From Calliopsis andreniformis (lineage: Eukaryota > Arthropoda > Insecta > Hymenoptera > Andrenidae): a stretch of 64,000 bases of DNA. Location: assembly GCF_051401765.1 (NCBI RefSeq), contig NC_135066.1, positions 17,277,001 to 17,341,000 on the forward strand, given 5' to 3'. Under the pieces are notes generated by a model that did no database searches, was not told where the DNA came from, and worked only from the letters and a program-made list of their open reading frames with translations. A program made the translations under genes and the position numbers. Positions 58,631 to 64,000 of this stretch are shown here, piece after piece (the stretch's first letter is position 1; every line of letters begins with the position of its first letter).

Positions 58631-61628
58631 ATTCGATCCTTAAATACCTCTCTATTCCTCATAGAAGTAAGAGACCTAATCGCTAAACTAATCCGTCGAT
58701 AGACACCTCGAATTCAGTAATTGAGTTTCCATATAAATTGGTTCATTTTGTGATTAATTTAATTTCTTATCTATAGACCTCCAATTTTTCCTATTCTATC
58801 TATGACTACAAACACTAATTTAACGTTACAGTTTCGAATTTTATTTAAATTTAATGCATTTTCTGTAAATACGGCTGGTCTGGCTAGTAACATCATTATT
58901 CTACTTATCGAAATAAAATAATCTTTAGCAGTAGTACAATTTAAAATTGTATTTCCGGGTACTAACATATTATGAAGGTGTTTCAGAATATTATACTAAA
59001 CCTAGGATATACTTTTCTATAAATCAAGTAGAAGGAAGATGTCTTCTCATGCCTGCCATAGTTTCGATCAATCGCACCTCAGAAATACAGTTTTCATTTT
59101 AATAAATTCTGCGACTGTTACTGAAATATAAATAGATAAATCCTCAGATGCAAAAAGTAACTCAAAAAGCAGGCTTCACAAGACCCCTAAAGAGTGCACG
59201 CGACCAGCTACCTAACAGATAATCCAGGAGCACATGATCTCAAATTAAAAAAAACTTGTCAACTGTTCCGCTACAGTAGAATCTCGAAACGTCAGAATTA
59301 CGCATCAGAATTTCGTTGCGTCACTACATGTTACCCCTCTCTGCTAATTATACGCCAGTTAAATCGTCGAATTAAAAAAATAACGACGCCGCGAGAGTAA
59401 TTATTTAATTAAATTTTCACGAAATTCCGAAACAACTTTCCGCTAACTAATATTACCAACATCCTCCAGCAAAAGTTCGCGCGACCAATCACCGCGTCGA
59501 GTCGCCGTCACGCGAAACCGAGCCGATTAAAAATTTCCACGTCACCATTCGCGCGTCAATTTCCCTCGGATCGGTAATTGTTCCGTGTCGGCGCTGCACG
59601 CGCCTGAAAAGAATTTTCAGAACAGAATAAACGACAGCCGAACGAATCGCCGCTATAGAGGCCGCCAGAGCAAGGAAAACACTCGACAGCGTTTCGCGGG
59701 ACAGGCCTCGAAAAGGGAATGCCGTTTATTTGCTACGATCGCGTTACAATCTTATTCAGGTCTCGGCAGCAATTAATGTTCATTAGCGTCGAGGTCCGTA
59801 TACTTCCATTCACGGTGGCCCGCGCGGCGTTCTTAAGTTCCCCGCCCATTCGGCGCCGCGTCAACTCAACGGAAATTAAATTTCCATTTTTTCCCTCGTT
59901 CCACTTCCCCCCGACGGGCGAGGGGCGGCTGAGGGCGCGAGGGGGGAACGTCGGGGTCGCGCTTAGAGGCACGTCGCTAAGTCCGCTAAAATCGCGTCCA
60001 GAAAACGGTGAAGAACAAACCACCTCCGCTCTGGTTGCAAAGTGTTCTCGGTGCTCGCGTGAGCGCGACACCCCTTTTTACGTCGGGGGCAGCGGCGCGT
60101 GAGGCTCAATACAAAAACTTTCTGAAAGTGTAATTAGAGCGGCAGTACATCTTAGATCGTTATTTTGAGAATATGTTAATGGCGGAAAGTTAATGAAACG
60201 GACATGAATAGGGTCTCTTTCTCGGCCTTCCGCCGCGGGGGCGAAAAGGACGATCTGGCTGAAAAACCCCACGGAGCACGGGAGCTCCGATTTTCCGACT
60301 GACGGCGTACAGGAGAACCACCCTGAAGCATGTAAATTCGCTTACGCATCTCTAAGGGCCATCCACCCTCGAACAAACATCTGACGGGACAGAGACGGCC
60401 CGAGCAACGGAGAGAGACCTGGAGAGACCTTACGCGGTCCGCTTCATTAGACCCTTAATGAAATTTCAACACTTTAACGCCCCGACGAACCGGGGAAATA
60501 TATAACCAATGAACTCGTTTTCACACCTGACCGCCCCCGCATCTTCGTCGCCGACGCTCTCGGGTCCTTCGAGTTACTCTCCTGCCCTCCTCGAAAAGAA
60601 AACAGGGATAGGATTCACCCTCGGGAAAAAGGTAAGAGCCTACCCGCCGAGGGTTGCGCTGGGGGGTTCGTATTTGCTCAGGGCGATCCTGCTGTACAAT
60701 CCGTGAAACTGCTCGTGGAGGAGGGTCGTGTCGGTAAATGTAAATTCTATGGGATCGATGAGGTGCTGAATTTGCTAGAGTTGTTTTTGCAACAGATGGA
60801 ATGTAGAATTGTGGGAGTTCGTGTCCAACTGGTCTGAAATACCAACGAATGTGAAAGAGTATTGATTTTGCTAGGCCATCTGTGTCTGCACACGGTGGCT
60901 TTTAGAATCATGTTGCATCCAACAATTGGATACATTAGAGTCGGTAAAGCTACAACAGTTGTTTAATAGGGGGAAGCTTTACACCTTATGGGTGGGATTT
61001 CACGTCCGCAGGAAACTGCAGTACCAGCTTAGAAATGCATACGTATTTTTGCTTGGTAGAAAAATTTGCGAGGTCTCATGCTACAACTTGACTGACATAA
61101 TATCGAATTTCAATTGATACTATTTATAGCCTGAACCACTCTCGCCATGATTACTTGTAATTATAGGAGTGAATAAAGATAATAATTTAGTGGGATACCT
61201 TGTGAGACACAAAAGTGCATTAAATGGTCGATGACAGACAAGTATACAGGATAGATCAAATATTTGATGGACTTCTGTGTCTTACCCTTGCCTTCTGAAA
61301 TACCGACTTCTCTAAATGTCACTGGTTTTCAAGCGCCCTCAGCGATTTTCGAGCGGTGGACGTAGGAATCGCATCGTTTCCATTACTGGCGTTGATAATG
61401 CCAAGAAACAATAAAATATTGATTAATTAACTAATAAGTATTAATAATTTGCATAAGTGCACACCGTATGTAATTCTTATTAACTATATGTGTACCAGAA
61501 ATTCTTGCTAAAATGATTATTTTATGAAAAATATCAATTGTTCGCAAAAGATTGTTCGCTAGATCAATCTCAAAATTTCTACCACTCGAAGAGCTTTTCT
61601 GATTGGTATCCCTTCTTCCTCGAGACAA
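58611..61628. other. intergenic AT-rich DNA with one GC island
   Basis: 58611-59390 and 60710-61620 are AT-rich and featureless. About 59391-60700 is a GC island with many homeodomain-type cores (TTATTTAATTAAATT near 59401; GGTAATTG; CAATTAATGTTCATTAGCG near 59771; CATTAGACCCTTAATGAAAT near 60447). No gene is recognised. Confidence 0.5.
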
Positions 61629-61693
61629 TATAAATACACCTGCAGGAGCATGAGTGTTTCACTCGCCGCGGCTGTTCCGGCTGGTGAGGACCT
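61629..61693 (+). promoter_or_regulatory. candidate core promoter (TATA + Inr + DPE)
   Basis: TATAAATA at 61629-61636 lies 32 bases before an initiator-like TTTCACTC whose A is 61661. GGACCT at 61688-61693 falls exactly at +28 to +33, the DPE position. All three elements at the right spacing are uncommon by chance. The following GC-rich patch has a 49-codon frame starting at 61696 (ATG GGG ATG CTG) of unknown function. It could be a mobile-element relic instead. Confidence 0.3.
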
Positions 61694-61695
61694 CC

Positions 61696-61845
61696 ATGGG
61701 GATGCTGAAGGAACTCCTGGGCCCTGGGCCTCCCTGGACCTCGAACCATCCTGAGCCCCTGTTATTTGAATTTCTGCAGACGCTTTATCAATTTGTTATT
61801 AACTTATCAGGACACCCTGTATTTAATTTCGCGTCGATATTATAA
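61696..61845 (+). other. short open frame, unknown
   Basis: A 49-residue frame (starting MGMLKELLGPG) lies directly downstream of the candidate promoter, with GC-rich codons in its first 60 bases and AT-rich codons afterwards. I do not recognise it. It ends just after a TE-like ACACCCTGTA motif (61812-61821), so it may be repeat sequence. Confidence 0.15.
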
Positions 61846-64000
61846 TTTGAATTCTTACCACTCATGGCGCTGCACTCTTCTTTCACTCGCAGTCGCTAAC
61901 GTTGAGCGTGACACGAAAATGGTAATGGGTCTTTAAAGCCCCAAAAGCGTGGGACAGAAAGAAGCATTGCATGTCCTGATATCCAGTCTAATGTATGCTC
62001 GATATGATGCAATCTGAGTCGATAACGTCAAACTAAAGTTAAACACGAAATATCGTCGACAGTAGTATTTGTATCGACTGACCAAGCTCTTTGATCAAAT
62101 ACGAAATCTATAGGGCGCGCTCTGATACTGTTTGTCACAGAACACAACTTTTACAGTTATAGAAAAAAAATTGTAAATATCTTTTACAGAAAAGTTACTT
62201 CTCAAGAACTGTAATACTTTTACTACTAATAAAAAGAATTATGCATACTACTAAACACGTCAACAATTTTCTTGCTGGTATGATAAAAATGATACCTTTT
62301 TAAATGGAATATTAAACATTGAGATATTGACTTTGGATTATCAAATTCCAATACTTGCTTTGATTTTAAAATTATTTGTTTTCGTTATATTAAATACTCT
62401 TTTATAAGATTAGACAGACAGGAGAAAAGAATCGACAGCAATCTTCACGATTAGTCAATACTGCGACAACATATGAACGAATCTGTAAGTCGCAGTACTT
62501 GACTTCTGAATACATATTACCTGCTACCATTAACAATGAAATATATTTTACGTGCATAATCATCTCCCCGTATTCTGATTGCATACTAAATTTTTACGAT
62601 TCCCTGTAATGATCCTCGACAAGTCTCGAATAATATCCTTCGAACTAAAAACGCGTCCTTAAAACAGAAAAGAAAAGCTACAACCCCACCTCGATCACAT
62701 ATTTACATATTTTATTCACCATCGATCCAAAGAGCAAGTCCCCCAATTTCGCCGCAATCAAAGTCGAATTCCCAGTCGTTCGACCGCCGATTTCACGTCC
62801 CTCCGCGAGATCGCGGCTGTATGGAAATCGCGGACACATCTCGCCGCAGTTTCTCGGCGATGTTCCCAGGTCACTTGAGGACAAGTCTTTTCTTTACATT
62901 CCGCTGTTTACGATCGGCCGACGAATAATATCACAATGTTTGCCAGATTCGGTTTCCGTTGCGCCCTAAACACCGTCCGCTCTCGTTTGCATTCCACGTT
63001 TTACGACCGGGCCAAATATAATGTCGGGAAATTTATTAAGATTGCCGCGGGTCTGATGCTGCGCCCGGCGTCAATGCTAATCGAGACACAAAAGATACCC
63101 TTAATCGGCCGTCGGCCAGCACCAGGCAGAAATAAAATCGAAGGATCCTTGAGAGGGCCGAGGAAACGAAGCTGGAGCGTGTAAACAGCTCCGTCTAACT
63201 CGGCCGCCGAGACCACGGATTCGATGCGGAACGATTTGCACGCGAGACGCCCCGGGATGGATCGTGGCACTTTTTTGCCACGGGGTCCCGACGAAACGTC
63301 CGTCCCGATCGGGGGCCGCAGCGCCTCGGCCTTCGGCTGCGCGATTTTTGCAGCGACGCGGAGGCCGCCACCCGGAAGAGCGCACTTGTGGTGATTCGAG
63401 TGGCCATCTCAGAGGAGAGGGGAGAGAGGAACCGGCCGAAAACTGCATCGAAAAGTTCGCCGGTGAGGTTATTGAAACCAGAAAACTGCATTATAATCTG
63501 CCTGGCTTGGCTGCAAAGTAGGTACTCCATCATCAGGTAGAACCGGTTTTTTCGGCCCATCCTGCAACCGTTCGAACTGCTACTCATTGCGTATTTGTAA
63601 TCTTCGATCGGGGATATCCGATTGATTTCTATCTCTTTTTTCATTCGTTATCTCATCATTATCGACGCGCGACCATGTCGCAATATCTTGCAGCTTTTAT
63701 TTCGCGTGTACCGCTTCGTTTTTTCGTTTCTCCTGTGGCTTTCTTTGGGAACCGGGGGCTAAGGATAGTCATTCAGCATTGATAGTTTTAATGTGTTCGA
63801 GGATTTGCATAACTGTGCAGGGTACGCTGCGTGGAACGTGAGGGACGTTAAAATGTATTTTCGGGTAAGATAGCATGTAGGTGGAAACCTAGGTACAGTA
63901 CCGCTCATAAGTATTCAATCGGTGTCACATGTTGAGAAAAATACAGTTTTCTGTGTAGTATGTATATTGTGTACATTTGTTTCGTATTTCTATTACGTCT
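61846..64000. other. intergenic: AT-rich block, GC island, AT-rich end
   Basis: 61846-62690 is AT-rich. 62690-63560 is GC-rich and CpG-rich. The remainder is mixed, with an octamer ATTTGCAT at 63803-63810. The frame at 62936-63184 shows no known domain. Nothing else is supported. Confidence 0.5.

Noticed and set aside
61654..61695. Upstream extension of the 61696 frame from a GTG
   Set aside because: It would begin before the predicted transcription start, and GTG starts are not expected in an animal gene.
62936..63184. 82-residue plus-strand frame
   Set aside because: No recognisable domain, and the reverse strand is open over part of it. Compatible with GC island composition.

Overview
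The window is animal nuclear DNA, most likely from an insect. The only protein-coding sequence I can support is the 3' end of prospero (pros), the atypical homeodomain transcription factor that drives neural differentiation. Its last two coding exons are on the + strand at 25723-25867 and 27464-27643. Together they encode the C-terminal half of the homeodomain recognition helix and the whole Prospero domain, ending at the expected C-terminus. The residues are clearly the arthropod type rather than the vertebrate Prox1 type. The strong mosaic of GC-rich, CpG-rich islands and AT-rich valleys would suit a hymenopteran (bee, ant or wasp), but that placement is an inference from texture.

Layout: 1-25722 reads as one very large intron. 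I searched for the upstream exon encoding the first part of the homeodomain (it should end WFSNFR) and did not find it, so this intron should continue past the left edge. The intron alternates between GC islands, with candidate regulatory clusters (TAAT/homeodomain, POU octamer, HES/E(spl)-type sites), and AT valleys. The valleys show an unusual strand asymmetry: in most, the left flank is G/T-rich and the right flank is A/C-rich on the + strand. A 1596-bp final intron (25868-27463) with its own TAAT-rich island separates the two exons.

Downstream of the stop codon lies a 3' UTR with a convincing poly(A) site at about 30.9 kb. Beyond it, purine-rich tracts, CA tracts, AU-rich simple repeats, Pumilio-type sites and G-quadruplex motifs recur on the + strand as far as about 58.6 kb, where another good poly(A) signal pair sits. 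This suggests, without proving it, that pros has an extremely long alternative 3' UTR, comparable in principle to the long neural pros 3' UTR known in Drosophila. An independent non-coding transcript, or untranscribed low-complexity DNA, could also explain it.

From 58.6 kb to the end the DNA looks intergenic: AT-rich blocks, one GC island with several TAAT-type sites (about 59.4-60.7 kb), and a small GC-rich patch at 61.6-61.8 kb with a TATA/Inr/DPE arrangement. I recognised no tRNA, rRNA, intact transposon or other protein gene.
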